Assembly (NCBI GenBank): GCA_900557455.1
Contig: USSM01000001.1
Coordinates: forward strand, 62,001-126,000
Reading direction: 5' to 3'
DNA: 64,000 nucleotides
Source of the DNA: an uncultured Collinsella sp.
GTDB lineage: Bacteria; Actinomycetota; Coriobacteriia; Coriobacteriales; Coriobacteriaceae
Below the pieces are notes generated by a model. The model was not told where the DNA came from. It worked only from the letters and a program-made list of their open reading frames with translations, and did no database searches. The translations under genes and the position numbers were made by a program. Numbering within the stretch: position 1 is the first letter of the stretch; every line of letters starts with the position of its first letter. Positions 17,406 through 25,884 of this stretch are shown here, piece by piece.

Positions 17406-18695
17406 CTAGCAGATGCAGCCGTCGGCAAGCGTCTGTTTACCGCCGACAAACACATCGGTGGCTCGACCGGTGAGCGTACGGCCGGCAAAACCGGAGTTCT
17501 CGGCGCGCGACTCGTAACCGTCCTCGCCGACCGTCCAGGTTACGGAGGGGTCGAACACGGTCAGGTCGGCAACGGAGCCCGCCTTGACCTGAACCTGGTC
17601 GAGGCCCAGGATCTCACGCGGTTTGATGGCCATGAGCTCGACCATGCGGCCCATGCTCATCTTGCCCGTGTTGACCAGCTCGGTGAGCACGAGCGACAGC
17701 GAGGTCTCGAGGCCGATCATGCCAAAGGGTGCGAGCTCGAACTCGCGGGCCTTCTCCCACGGGGTGTGCGGAGCGTGATCGGTAACGATCACGTCGACGG
17801 TACCGTCGATGACGCCCTGACGGATGGCCTCGGCGTCCTCGTCGGTGCGCAGCGGCGGATTGACCTTGAGCGAGGTGTTGTAGGTCTCGTCCAAGTCGTT
17901 CTCGGTCAGGAACATGTGGTGCGGGGTGGCCTCGCAGGTTACCTGGACACCGGCGGCCTTACCGGCACGCACGAGCTCGAGGCCGTGAGCGGTGGAGATG
18001 TGCTGGATGTGCAGCTTGGCACCGGTCAGCTTGGCAATCTCGATGTCGCGGGCGATCTGAAGCTCCTCGCCGGCGGCCGGCCAGCCCTCGAGGGCCAGAC
18101 GGGTCGAAACCTTGCCCTCGTTGATCTGGCCGTGGCCGACCAGGTCCTCGTCCTGGCAGTGGCTCATAAAGACCTTGCCGAACATCTTGCCGTAGTCCAT
18201 GCAGCGACGGAGCATGCCCGCACCCTGCACGCCGCGACCGTCGTCGGTGAAGGCGACGGCGCCGTGGGCGACCATATCGCCCATCTCGGACATGGCCTCG
18301 CCCTTAAGACCGCGGGTCATGGCGCCCGACGGATAGACGCGGCAGTGACCGACCTCGGCAGCGCGGGACTTGACGAACTCCACGACGGTGCCGTTATCGG
18401 TGACGGGATCGGTGTTGGGCATGGCGCACACGCCGGTGAAGCCGCCCTTGGCAGCTGCGCGGGTACCGCTCTCGATGTCCTCTTTGACCTCATAGCCGGG
18501 CTCGCGAAGGTGAACGTGCATATCCACCAGGCCAGGGACGAGGTACTTGCCGGAAAGGTCGCGGACCTCGGCTCCCTCGACGGCGAGATTCTCGCCGACC
18601 TCGGCGATCTTGTCGCCGTCAATCAGGACGTCAACGACACCGTCAAGCTCGACGGACGGGTCGACGACGTGGGCATTCTTAAGAAGCAAGGCCAT
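17406..18695 (-). CDS. pyrC: Dihydroorotase
   Basis: Zinc amidohydrolase that cyclises carbamoyl aspartate to dihydroorotate. The 429-residue size and sequence match the class I bacterial enzyme. Metal site DMHVHLREPG follows GLV near residue 60, the central HISTAHGLELV and CEATPHHMFL hold metal histidines, and IVTDHAPHT carries the catalytic Asp. ATG 18695 has GGAGG 8 nt upstream and lies inside the end of pyrB (17-bp overlap). A 92-bp gap to pyrK holds no obvious terminator. Confidence 0.96.
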   Translation of the reverse strand: MALLLKNAHVVDPSVELDGVVDVLIDGDKIAEVGENLAVEGAEVRDLSGKYLVPGLVDMHVHLREPGYEVKEDIESGTRAAAKGGFTGVCAMPNTDPVTDNGTVVEFVKSRAAEVGHCRVYPSGAMTRGLKGEAMSEMGDMVAHGAVAFTDDGRGVQGAGMLRRCMDYGKMFGKVFMSHCQDEDLVGHGQINEGKVSTRLALEGWPAAGEELQIARDIEIAKLTGAKLHIQHISTAHGLELVRAGKAAGVQVTCEATPHHMFLTENDLDETYNTSLKVNPPLRTDEDAEAIRQGVIDGTVDVIVTDHAPHTPWEKAREFELAPFGMIGLETSLSLVLTELVNTGKMSMGRMVELMAIKPREILGLDQVQVKAGSVADLTVFDPSVTWTVGEDGYESRAENSGFAGRTLTGRATDVFVGGKQTLADGCIC

Positions 18696-19623
18696 TATCG
18701 GCACCTCCAAGCAGCAGATACAGGATAGCCATACGCACGCAGATACCGGCGTAGACCTGCTCCAGGATGACGGAGCGTTGCGGGTGGTCGGCCATATAGG
18801 AGTCGAACTCGACGCCGCGGTTGATGGGGCCCGGGTGGCAGATGATCGCATCGGGCTTCATGAGCTTCTCGCGGTCCTTGGTCAAGCCGAAGAGCTTGTG
18901 GTACTCGCGAATGGTCGGGAACGGGGCACCTTCGAGGCGCTCCTGCTGCACGCGCAGCATGTAGACGACGTCCAGCTCGGGCAGGACGGAATCGAGGTCG
19001 CTCGTCACGTGGTCGCAGCCCAGGACCTCGGGCGCCGGCGGCAGCAGCGTGCCGGGGGCGACGGCGTAGGTCTCGCAGCCCATGATCTTAAGGGCGGGGA
19101 TCAGCGAGCCGCAGACGCGGGAGTGCGCGATATCGCCGACGACGGCGACCTTCAAACCGTGGAAGTCACCCTTGTGCTCCCAGATGGTATACAGGTCGAG
19201 CAGGGCCTGCGTGGGGTGGTTGTGCTTGCCGTCGCCAGCGCAGATGACGCTCGCGGGCGAGTTCTGCGTGACGATGTAGGGCGCGCCGGCGTGCTTGTCG
19301 CGCACGACGATGCAGTCGATCTTGTAGGCGTTAAGGGTCTCGACGGTGTCAACGAGGCTCTCGCCCTTGACCGTGGAGGTCGAGGAGCCACCAAAGTTGA
19401 GGCTGTCGGCCGAAAGACGCTTCTCGGCGAGTTCGAAAGAGCTGCGGGTACGCGTCGAGGGCTCGTTGAACATATTGACAATGGTCTTGCCCTTGAGCGT
19501 GGGGACCTTCTTGATCGCACGCTCGTTGACCTCAGAGAACGCCTTGGCGGTCTCGAGGATGAGCTTGATGTCCTCTTCGGAGTACTCGGTAATGTCGATC
19601 AGGTGCTTATGGTTGAACGCCAC
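18679..19623 (-). CDS. pyrB: Aspartate carbamoyltransferase catalytic subunit
   Basis: Condenses carbamoyl phosphate and aspartate. About 314 residues: carbamoyl-phosphate site STRTRSSFELA near residue 57, the GSSTSTVKGES loop that closes over the substrate, HPTQALLD, and HPGPINRGVE near the end. Start is taken as GTG 19623 (MAFNHKHLIDI), 11 nt after GGAGG. A GTG at 19635 would overlap the Shine-Dalgarno. No pyrI follows, so it is an unregulated trimeric type; transcriptional control by PyrR is expected. Confidence 0.94.
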   Translation of the reverse strand: MAFNHKHLIDITEYSEEDIKLILETAKAFSEVNERAIKKVPTLKGKTIVNMFNEPSTRTRSSFELAEKRLSADSLNFGGSSTSTVKGESLVDTVETLNAYKIDCIVVRDKHAGAPYIVTQNSPASVICAGDGKHNHPTQALLDLYTIWEHKGDFHGLKVAVVGDIAHSRVCGSLIPALKIMGCETYAVAPGTLLPPAPEVLGCDHVTSDLDSVLPELDVVYMLRVQQERLEGAPFPTIREYHKLFGLTKDREKLMKPDAIICHPGPINRGVEFDSYMADHPQRSVILEQVYAGICVRMAILYLLLGGADNGLAS

Positions 19624-19627
19624 GGTA

Positions 19628-20224
<597 letters not shown>

Positions 20225-20250
20225 TCACATGTCTTGACTGCTGACACAGT

Positions 20251-20345
20251 CAAAAAAATAGATGCCCGACCGCTCAAAGCGGAACCAGACACCCACAGGA
20301 AGGGCTGCTCTTTGGCAGCTATGTAATTCCATGTGGGTATCTCGT
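20251..20345 (-). promoter_or_regulatory. PyrR-type attenuator in the pyr operon leader
   Basis: Two mutually exclusive minus-strand structures. A terminator: TGTCTG pairs CGGGCA (with G-U) and CCGCT pairs AGCGG around a TTG loop, then seven T (20252-20289). An antiterminator: AGATACCCACA (20332-20342) pairs TGTGGGTGTCT (20287-20297), which uses the 5' arm of the terminator. Between them lies a hairpin with GCTGC/GCAGC and hexaloop CAAAGA, close to the CNGNGA loop of known PyrR sites. The rest of the 452-bp gap 20213-20664 holds the two divergent promoters. Confidence 0.7.
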
Positions 20346-20442
20346 ACCCCTTTAATGGTCAAGGGATAGTTTAGCCAACCTCGAACTTAATTGCGAGCAT
20401 AAATACAGAGCAATCCGCAAACGGAGCCCAATGCTCAATAAA

Positions 20443-20471
20443 CCTATATATATTTGTGGGACTAGCTTGAA
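20443..20471 (-). promoter_or_regulatory. Possible pyr operon promoter
   Basis: Minus-strand TTCAAG, 17 bp, TATAGG, upstream of the attenuator. Other weak hexamers exist closer to the leader, so this is only the best spaced candidate. Confidence 0.35.
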
Positions 20472-20601
20472 AACGTGCGCACGAGCTGGCATAATCCCCT
20501 CTGCTGCACGCAAATCGGATCTACGTCCAGGGCCGTGGCGTGAGCACTATCGCCAAAAGAGAAATATCTCTGTGTAGATTACGCACAGGGAGCTGCTTCT
20601 G

Positions 20602-20610
20602 TGCTATAGT
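20602..20610 (+). promoter_or_regulatory. Extended -10 promoter of rpmB
   Basis: TGC followed by TATAGT, 54 nt before the rpmB start; no clear -35. Transcription would run divergently from the pyr operon. Confidence 0.6.
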
Positions 20611-20664
20611 TCAGGCTTGTTTGTTAACGCGACATGTTCGTTTGTCGCCCAAGGAGGGTCAGTT

Positions 20665-20853
20665 ATGTCCAAAGTTTGCGAAGTTTGCGGTAAGCACCCC
20701 GTTGCCGGTCGCTCCATCAGCCACTCTCACCGCGTCACCAACCGTAAGTTCCGCCCCAACATCCAGCGCGTCTACGTCGTCGTCGATGGTCACCGTCGCA
20801 AGATGAACGTTTGCTCCACCTGCCTCAAGTCCGGCAAGGTTGCGCGCTCCTAA
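20665..20853 (+). CDS. rpmB: 50S ribosomal protein L28
   Basis: Large-subunit protein. The 62-residue product starts MSKVCEVCGKHPV and carries two CxxC pairs (CEVC near residue 5 and CSTC near residue 53), the zinc-ribbon form of L28, with the typical SHSHRVTNRKFRPNIQ core. ATG 20665 has AAGGAGGG 7 nt upstream. It is one of the few plus-strand genes, monocistronic, with an extended -10 promoter upstream and a strong terminator 70 bp downstream. Because it is the zinc-binding (C+) form, a zinc-independent paralogue may exist elsewhere. Confidence 0.96.
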   Translation: MSKVCEVCGKHPVAGRSISHSHRVTNRKFRPNIQRVYVVVDGHRRKMNVCSTCLKSGKVARS

Positions 20854-20923
20854 ATAAGGTCTTACTAACAAGTACCTCGGACTCTCCGGGTCAAAGACCT
20901 CGCGTTCATATAGAACTTACCAA

Positions 20924-20955
20924 AGGTGCCCTCCCCTACGGAGGGCGCCTTTTTG
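20924..20955 (+). terminator. Intrinsic terminator after rpmB
   Basis: 11-bp stem AGGTGCCCTCC / GGAGGGCGCCT (one G-U type mismatch) with 5-nt loop, then TTTTT. Confidence 0.88.
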
Positions 20956-21053
20956 CACTCATTCGCACTCATTGGGGACAGACTTACATGAGTGTTTTCA
21001 CGCATTAGGGACAGACTTAGATGGGTGTTTTCCCACTCATTGGGGACAGACAT
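20955..21053 (+). repeat. REP-like repeat cluster, left of RAYT gene (3 units plus a fragment)
   Basis: Three tandem copies of the core ACTCATTGGGGACAGAC, at 20967-20983, 21000-21016 (ACGCATTAGGGACAGAC) and 21035-21051, spaced 33 and 35 bp. A fragment GCACTCATTC precedes them. In the first unit CACTCAT (20966-20972) pairs with ATGAGTG (20988-20994), making a stem with a 15-nt loop that contains the conserved GGGGACAGAC. The same units occur inverted at 22002-22051, beyond the transposase gene. Confidence 0.8.
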
Positions 21054-21094
21054 GACGCACGCATGCGGCGTCCCGATCGGCTCCGGCCCCTATC

Positions 21095-21871
21095 TCACGC
21101 TGCATCCTTCCAGCCTGCAGTAGCCTTGGTCACGCTTGTGGCGCCGATACCGGTGATACGGGCAATTTGCTTGACCGTGAGATGTGCCCGCCTGAGCCTC
21201 AGCAGGCAGGCATCGCGTTCGGGGCGTGGCAGGGCCTTGAGCAGCGCAGGATCTATGCTCGGCAGGACTTCGCGCGCAACGGAAAGAGCCTCCTCATCGG
21301 GGATCCGCCGGCGCGGAAGAACCTCCACTGACCAGATGCGCCCGGCAACTTCCTCGAGATGCTCACAATAACGACGAGACCCGCCGACAATATCGAGCAT
21401 AGGGGCCGCTTCACAGATGTCAAAGGGATCGTAGCCCAGCTGGTATGCCTTGTAGCTTGACCAACGGTACGCCTCGAGTGAGTCAAGCGCGCCTTTTACG
21501 GGATTGAGATGGATATAATCGAGCAGCTGCACTGCCTGCGTGTCCGACTCAACCGCGACCCGCGAATAGCGATTGTCAAACAGATGCCCCGTTCTCCCCG
21601 TTTTCCCATTGAAATATTTAGCATATGCCGTCAGTGCGCACTGCATTGCCTTTGAAAGGTTGTCACATGGGTCATCAACCATCAAATGGAAGTGATTGTC
21701 CATAAGGCACCAAGCCAACACCGCCACTTCATGGCGCGAGAACCTATCCGAGATATCCGATAAGAAACGATAACGGTCGGAGTCATCTTCAAAAATAATC
21801 TGTTTGGAGTTACCGCGGTCAAAGACATGGTAATAGCCGGTGATCGAAACGGCGCGGGCGCATCGGGGCAT
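21095..21871 (-). CDS. REP-associated tyrosine transposase (RAYT, Y1_Tnp family)
   Basis: Single-strand-specific HUH transposase related to IS200/IS605 TnpA. The 258-residue protein begins MPRCARAV, has GYYHVFDRGN, the metal-binding HUH motif in DNHFHLMV near residue 57, and the nucleophile region DYIHLNPVKGAL, in which the tyrosine would attack DNA. The C-terminal third is basic with a possible helix-turn-helix (LTVKQIARITGIGATSVTKA). ATG 21871 has AGGAG 5 nt upstream. It is flanked by REP-like hairpin repeats in opposite orientations and lacks IS ends of its own, which fits a domesticated RAYT rather than a self-mobile insertion sequence. It appears intact. Confidence 0.9.
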   Translation of the reverse strand: MPRCARAVSITGYYHVFDRGNSKQIIFEDDSDRYRFLSDISDRFSRHEVAVLAWCLMDNHFHLMVDDPCDNLSKAMQCALTAYAKYFNGKTGRTGHLFDNRYSRVAVESDTQAVQLLDYIHLNPVKGALDSLEAYRWSSYKAYQLGYDPFDICEAAPMLDIVGGSRRYCEHLEEVAGRIWSVEVLPRRRIPDEEALSVAREVLPSIDPALLKALPRPERDACLLRLRRAHLTVKQIARITGIGATSVTKATAGWKDAA

Positions 21872-22001
21872 AATCTCTCCTTCCAAAACTGTACAGGCAA
21901 CACCTAAAAGGAGAGAAGCAACGCGAAATGCTGAGCCTGTGACCTATTTATATCCAATAAGCTGCAATAACAGGTCCAGAACGGAAAAATGGCAAAACGA
22001 T

Positions 22002-22051
22002 GTCTGTCCCAAATGAGTGAAAGCACTCATGCAAGTCTGTCCCCAATGAGC
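22002..22051 (-). repeat. REP-like repeat cluster, right of RAYT gene (2 units, inverted)
   Basis: Two copies of the same core read on the minus strand: GCTCATTGGGGACAGAC (22035-22051) and ACTCATTTGGGACAGAC (22002-22018), 33 bp apart. They are in opposite orientation to the cluster at 20955-21053. The first again has a downstream ATGAGTG for pairing. The remaining 120 bp to 21872 contain no recognised feature. Confidence 0.8.
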
Positions 22052-22079
22052 GGGGCGATGCAGTAGGCGGATAGTTTTT

Positions 22080-22112
22080 AGTTGAATCGTTTCATTTAGT
22101 TGAAGCGTTTTA
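22080..22112 (+). promoter_or_regulatory. Direct-repeat candidate operator upstream of adhE
   Basis: AGTTGAATCGTTTCA (22080-22094) and AGTTGAAGCGTTTTA (22098-22112) differ at three positions and start 18 bp apart. Each has a partly palindromic core centred on CG, resembling LacI-family half-sites. They lie 47-79 bp upstream of the adhE -10 element, a position typical of activator or upstream repressor sites. The regulator is unknown. Confidence 0.4.
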
Positions 22113-22153
22113 GTGTGCCTTTTACAGGAATCTGACCGTTCGCCGATTAATTT

Positions 22154-22169
22154 CTTGCTATCATGCAAG
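22154..22169 (+). promoter_or_regulatory. adhE extended -10 promoter inside a 16-bp palindrome
   Basis: TGC followed by TATCAT (22156-22164), with no good -35. The element sits within CTTGC-TATCAT-GCAAG, a 5-bp inverted repeat around the -10 hexamer. A repressor bound here would block the promoter. The predicted mRNA start is about 34 nt before the ATG. Confidence 0.5.
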
Positions 22170-22204
22170 ACGTAGGGTAAATCTCCGATCGCAAGGAGAC
22201 ACAA

Positions 22205-24853
22205 ATGGTGAAAAAGTCACCGGAAAACACTACTCCCGCAATTGTGGACAACGTAGAGGCGCTTGAGGCTAAGCTCGCTCAGATGCGAGAGGCCCAGGCG
22301 CTTTTTGCTACGTACACGCAGGAGCAGGTCGACAAGATCTTCTATGAGGCCGCCATGGCTGCCAACAAGGCTCGTATCCCGTTGGCGAAGATGGCCATCG
22401 AGGAGACCGGCCGCGGCGTTCTTGAGGACAAGGTCATCAAGAACCACTACGCCGCAGAGTACATCTACAACGCTTACAAGAACACCAAGACCTGTGGTGT
22501 CCTGGAGCGCGACGAGGCTTACGGCATCACCAAGATCGCCGAGCCCATCGGCATCGTGGGCGCCGTCATCCCGACGACCAACCCCACTTCTACCGCGATC
22601 TTCAAGACGCTGATCAGCCTGAAGACCCGCAACGCCATCATCATCTCCCCGCACCCGGCTGCCGCCAAGTGCACCATCGCCGCCGCCAAGCTCGTGCTTG
22701 ACGCCGCCGTCAAGGCCGGTGCCCCCGAGGGCATCATCGGCTGGGTTGATGTCCCCTCCATCGAGCTGACCAACATGGTCATGCGCGACGTCGACATCAT
22801 CCTCGCCACCGGTGGCCCGGGCATGGTCAAGGCCGCTTACTCCTCGGGCAAGCCCGCCCTGGGCGTTGGCGCCGGTAACACCCCGGTCGTCATCGACGAC
22901 ACCGCCGACGTGCTGCTCGCCGTCAACTCCATCATCCACTCCAAGACCTTCGACAACGGCATGATCTGCGCTTCCGAGCAGTCCGTGACCGTCATCGACA
23001 CCATCTATGACCAGGTCAAGGCCGAGTTCCAGAAGCGCGGTTGCTACTTCGTCAAGCAGGGTGCCGAGATGGAGGCCCTGCGTGCTGCCATGTTCAAGAA
23101 CGGCGCCCTCGATCACCGCATCCCCGGCATGGCTGCCGCCAAGATCGCCGAGCTCGCCGGCATCGAGGTTCCCGCCAAGACCAAGATCCTGATCGCCGAG
23201 GTCACCTCCACCGACCCCGCCAAGGAGGAGTTCTCCCACGAGAAGCTCTCCCCGGTCCTGGCCATGTACCACGCCAAGGACTTCCAGGAGGCCGTCGACA
23301 AGGCCGAGCACCTGGTGCTCGCCGGTGGCCCGGGCCACACCGCCTCTCTGTACGTGCACCCCGCCCAGGCCGAGAAGATCAGCCTGTTCGAGCACGTCAT
23401 GAAGGCCTGCCGTATCGTCATCAACACCCCGTCCTCGCACGGCGGCATCGGTGACCTGTACAACTTTGGCATGAAGCCGTCTCTGACCCTGGGCTGCGGC
23501 TCCTGGGGCGGCAACTCCGTCTCCGAGAACGTTGGGGTGAAGCACTTGATCAACGTTAAGACTGTGGCCGAGCGCCGTGAGAACATGCTGTGGTTCCGCG
23601 CTCCCGAGAAGGTCTACTTCAAGAAGGGTTCCACGCCCGTCGCCCTCGACGAGCTCGGTACCGTCATGGGCAAGAAGCGCGCCTTCATCGTCACCGACCA
23701 GTTCCTCTTCAAGAATGGCAACACCCGCGCCATCGAGGCCAAGCTCGACGAGATGGGCATCGCCCACGACTGCTTCTACGACGTCGAGCCCGATCCGTCG
23801 CTGCAGTGCGCACGTCGCGGCGCCAAGCAGATGGCTCTCTTTGAGCCGGACGTCATCATCGCCGTCGGCGGTGGCTCCGCTATGGACGCCGGCAAGATCA
23901 TGTGGATGATGTACGAGCACCCCGAGTGCAAGTTTGAGGACATGGCCATGGACTTCATGGACATCCGCAAGCGTATCTTCACCTTCCCCGAGATGGGCAA
24001 GAAGGCCTACTTCGTCGCCGTCCCGACCTCTTCGGGTACCGGCTCCGAGTGCACGCCGTTCGCCATCATCACCGACAAGGAGACCGGCATCAAGTGGCCG
24101 CTCGCCGACTACGCGCTGCTCCCCAACATGGCTATCGTCGACGCCGACAACTGCATGACCGCCCCGCGCGGCCTGACCGCTGCCTCCGGCATCGACGTCA
24201 TGACCCACGCCATCGAGTCCTACGTCTCCATCATGGCTTCCGACTACACCAAGGGCCTCTCCGAGCGCGCTGCCAAGCTCGTCTTCGAGAACCTGCCCTC
24301 CAGCTTCACGAACGGCGCCAAGGACCCGCATGCCCGCGAGGAGATGCACAACGCCTCCTGCATGGCCGGTATGGCCTTCGCCAACGCCTTCCTGGGCCTC
24401 AACCACTCCATGGCCCACAAGCTCGGCGCTTTCCATCACCTGCCCCACGGCCTCGCCAACGCCGTCATCCTGACCCGCGTTATGCGCTACAACGCCGCCG
24501 AGGCTCCCGTCAAGATGGGTACCTTCTCCCAGTATCCTTACCCCAACGCGCTGCACAACTACGCCGAGATGGCCAAGTACTGCGGCATCGAGGGCAAGGA
24601 CGACAAGGAGGTCTTCGAGAACTTCATCACGAAGCTCGAGGAGCTCAAGGACTTCATCGGCGTCAAGAAGACCATCGCCGACTACGGTGTTGACGAGCAG
24701 TACTTCCTCGACACCCTCGACGAAATGACCGAGCAGGCATTCAACGACCAGTGCACCGGCGCTAACCCGCGCTACCCGCTCATGAGCGAGATCAAGGAGC
24801 TCTACCTGGACGCCTACTACGGCCGCGAGCCCCAGGATTACGCCGTCTGCTAG
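22205..24853 (+). CDS. adhE: Bifunctional acetaldehyde/alcohol dehydrogenase AdhE
   Basis: Converts acetyl-CoA to acetaldehyde and then ethanol, reoxidising two NADH per acetyl-CoA; it forms long spirosomes in other bacteria. The 882-residue protein carries both domains. The N-terminal aldehyde dehydrogenase has EPIGIVGAVIPTTNPTS and the catalytic cysteine in FDNGMICASE near residue 250. The C-terminal iron alcohol dehydrogenase starts near 455, with VGGGSAMDAGKIMW, SSGTGSECTPF, and iron ligands in GLNHSMAHKLGAFHHLPHG. ATG 22205 has AAGGAG 6 nt upstream. Codon use is strongly biased, fitting high expression. It is probably a main route of fermentative NADH disposal. Regulation may involve the repeats at 22080-22112. 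Confidence 0.97.
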   Translation: MVKKSPENTTPAIVDNVEALEAKLAQMREAQALFATYTQEQVDKIFYEAAMAANKARIPLAKMAIEETGRGVLEDKVIKNHYAAEYIYNAYKNTKTCGVLERDEAYGITKIAEPIGIVGAVIPTTNPTSTAIFKTLISLKTRNAIIISPHPAAAKCTIAAAKLVLDAAVKAGAPEGIIGWVDVPSIELTNMVMRDVDIILATGGPGMVKAAYSSGKPALGVGAGNTPVVIDDTADVLLAVNSIIHSKTFDNGMICASEQSVTVIDTIYDQVKAEFQKRGCYFVKQGAEMEALRAAMFKNGALDHRIPGMAAAKIAELAGIEVPAKTKILIAEVTSTDPAKEEFSHEKLSPVLAMYHAKDFQEAVDKAEHLVLAGGPGHTASLYVHPAQAEKISLFEHVMKACRIVINTPSSHGGIGDLYNFGMKPSLTLGCGSWGGNSVSENVGVKHLINVKTVAERRENMLWFRAPEKVYFKKGSTPVALDELGTVMGKKRAFIVTDQFLFKNGNTRAIEAKLDEMGIAHDCFYDVEPDPSLQCARRGAKQMALFEPDVIIAVGGGSAMDAGKIMWMMYEHPECKFEDMAMDFMDIRKRIFTFPEMGKKAYFVAVPTSSGTGSECTPFAIITDKETGIKWPLADYALLPNMAIVDADNCMTAPRGLTAASGIDVMTHAIESYVSIMASDYTKGLSERAAKLVFENLPSSFTNGAKDPHAREEMHNASCMAGMAFANAFLGLNHSMAHKLGAFHHLPHGLANAVILTRVMRYNAAEAPVKMGTFSQYPYPNALHNYAEMAKYCGIEGKDDKEVFENFITKLEELKDFIGVKKTIADYGVDEQYFLDTLDEMTEQAFNDQCTGANPRYPLMSEIKELYLDAYYGREPQDYAVC

Positions 24854-24870
24854 TTTTAGCACGGTTTTTA

Positions 24871-24909
24871 ACGGCGGGGGTGCACGGGTGTTTCACACAC
24901 CCCCGCCGT
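24871..24909 (+). other. Strong hairpin between adhE and the kinase gene
   Basis: Perfect 12-bp stem ACGGCGGGGGTG / CACCCCCGCCGT with a 15-nt loop, followed by CGCTTCTATC rather than a T tract. It may be a weak terminator, or a 3'-end stabiliser that lowers expression of the downstream gene relative to adhE. Confidence 0.6.
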
Positions 24910-24941
24910 CGCTTCTATCGCATCGTTGAAAGGATGCAACC

Positions 24942-25706
24942 ATGCTGCTACCCGATTCCAAGACCGAGCTCGTCCGCCGTGGCAACAAGGTCGTTTACGA
25001 CCTGGGCGACAAGATTGTCAAGGTCTTTAACGAAACCAAGCCTGTCTCCGACGTGTTCAACGAGGCTTTGAATCTTGCCCGCATCAATGAGTGCGGCATC
25101 CGCAGCCCCAAGGCGCTCGAGGTTTCCCAGCTCGAGAACGCCAACGGCTGGGCGCTCGTGACCGAGAAGGTTCCGGGCACCACCCTTGCCGAGAAGATGA
25201 CTGCCGAGCCCCAGCGCTTTGGTGAGTACCTCGAGATGTTCGTCGACCTCCAGATCGAGATCCACGGCTACACCTCCCCGCTACTCAACCGTCAGCGCGA
25301 CAAGTACGCCCGCATGATCGACAGCCTTGATCAGCTCAATGCCACCACGCGCTACAACCTTCAGGAGCGTCTGAACGGCATGACCAAGGAGTTCAAGGTC
25401 TGCCACGGCGACTTCAACCCCTCCAACGTCATCGTCGGCGACGACGGCCAGCTCTACGTGTGCGACTGGGCACACGCCACCCAGGGCTCCCCTGCTGCCG
25501 ACGTTGCCACCACCTACCTGCTCTTTGCCCTCAACAGCAAGGATCAGGCTGAGGCCTACCTGGAGCTCTACTGCGACCGCGCCGACATGCCCATGCAGGT
25601 CGTGCGTCAGTGGACGAGCATCGTCGCCGCTTCCGAGCTCGCTCGTAAGCGCAACGTGAACGATGAGTTCCTGAAGAACTGGATCGACGTCGTCGATTAT
25701 CAGTAA
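24942..25706 (+). CDS. APH/choline-kinase-like phosphotransferase of unknown substrate
   Basis: A 254-residue protein with the aminoglycoside-phosphotransferase/kinase fold. A nucleotide-binding N-lobe (VVYDLGDKIVKVFNE, lysine near residue 27) precedes the catalytic loop CHGDFNPSNVIV near residue 148 and the metal-binding YVCDWAHAT near 168. The two catalytic aspartates are present, so it is probably active. The substrate cannot be named; small-molecule kinases of sugars, choline or aminoglycosides share this fold. ATG 24942 has AAGGATG upstream. It is 88 bp downstream of adhE on the same strand, with a hairpin between, and ends in a strong terminator, so it could be part-cotranscribed with adhE. 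Confidence 0.8.
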   Translation: MLLPDSKTELVRRGNKVVYDLGDKIVKVFNETKPVSDVFNEALNLARINECGIRSPKALEVSQLENANGWALVTEKVPGTTLAEKMTAEPQRFGEYLEMFVDLQIEIHGYTSPLLNRQRDKYARMIDSLDQLNATTRYNLQERLNGMTKEFKVCHGDFNPSNVIVGDDGQLYVCDWAHATQGSPAADVATTYLLFALNSKDQAEAYLELYCDRADMPMQVVRQWTSIVAASELARKRNVNDEFLKNWIDVVDYQ

Positions 25707-25740
25707 TATCTGAGCGATTTATTTCGCATCGGAGGCACAA

Positions 25741-25782
25741 GGAAAACCCCGCAGCTCGCATGGGCTGTGGGGTTTTCCTTTT
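25741..25782 (+). terminator. Intrinsic terminator after the kinase gene
   Basis: 17-bp nearly perfect stem beginning GGAAAACCCCGCAGC and closing with GGGGTTTTCC, then TTTT. Confidence 0.9.
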
Positions 25783-25802
25783 AGATATCGAGGATGCCAC
25801 AA

Positions 25803-25854
25803 GATAAAAGGACGGCCCCGCATCTCCCCGATCTGGAGAAATGCGGGGCCGTCC
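25803..25854 (-). terminator. Intrinsic terminator after proS
   Basis: On the minus strand GGACGGCCCCGCATTTCTCC pairs with GGAGATGCGGGGCCGTCC, then CTTTTATCTT. It ends the long pyrH-to-proS operon, back to back with the plus-strand terminator at 25741. Confidence 0.9.
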
Positions 25855-25884
25855 CGTATATCGAACTACAAGCGAAATCGTCGA

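Noticed and set aside
17331..18728. A 465-codon plus-strand open frame opposite pyrC
   Set aside because: Antisense shadow; pyrC carries all dihydroorotase metal-site motifs in the real frame.
20955..22051. A complete IS200/IS605-type insertion sequence
   Set aside because: There is no TnpB gene and no subterminal IS ends; the flanking repeats are several tandem hairpins on each side, as for a domesticated RAYT.
22217..24862. An 881-codon open frame on the strand opposite adhE
   Set aside because: It mirrors adhE codon by codon because biased GC-rich codons avoid stops in the antisense frame. The translation is low-complexity Val/Leu/Gly/Asp with no recognisable domain; adhE has a clear ribosome site and all family motifs.
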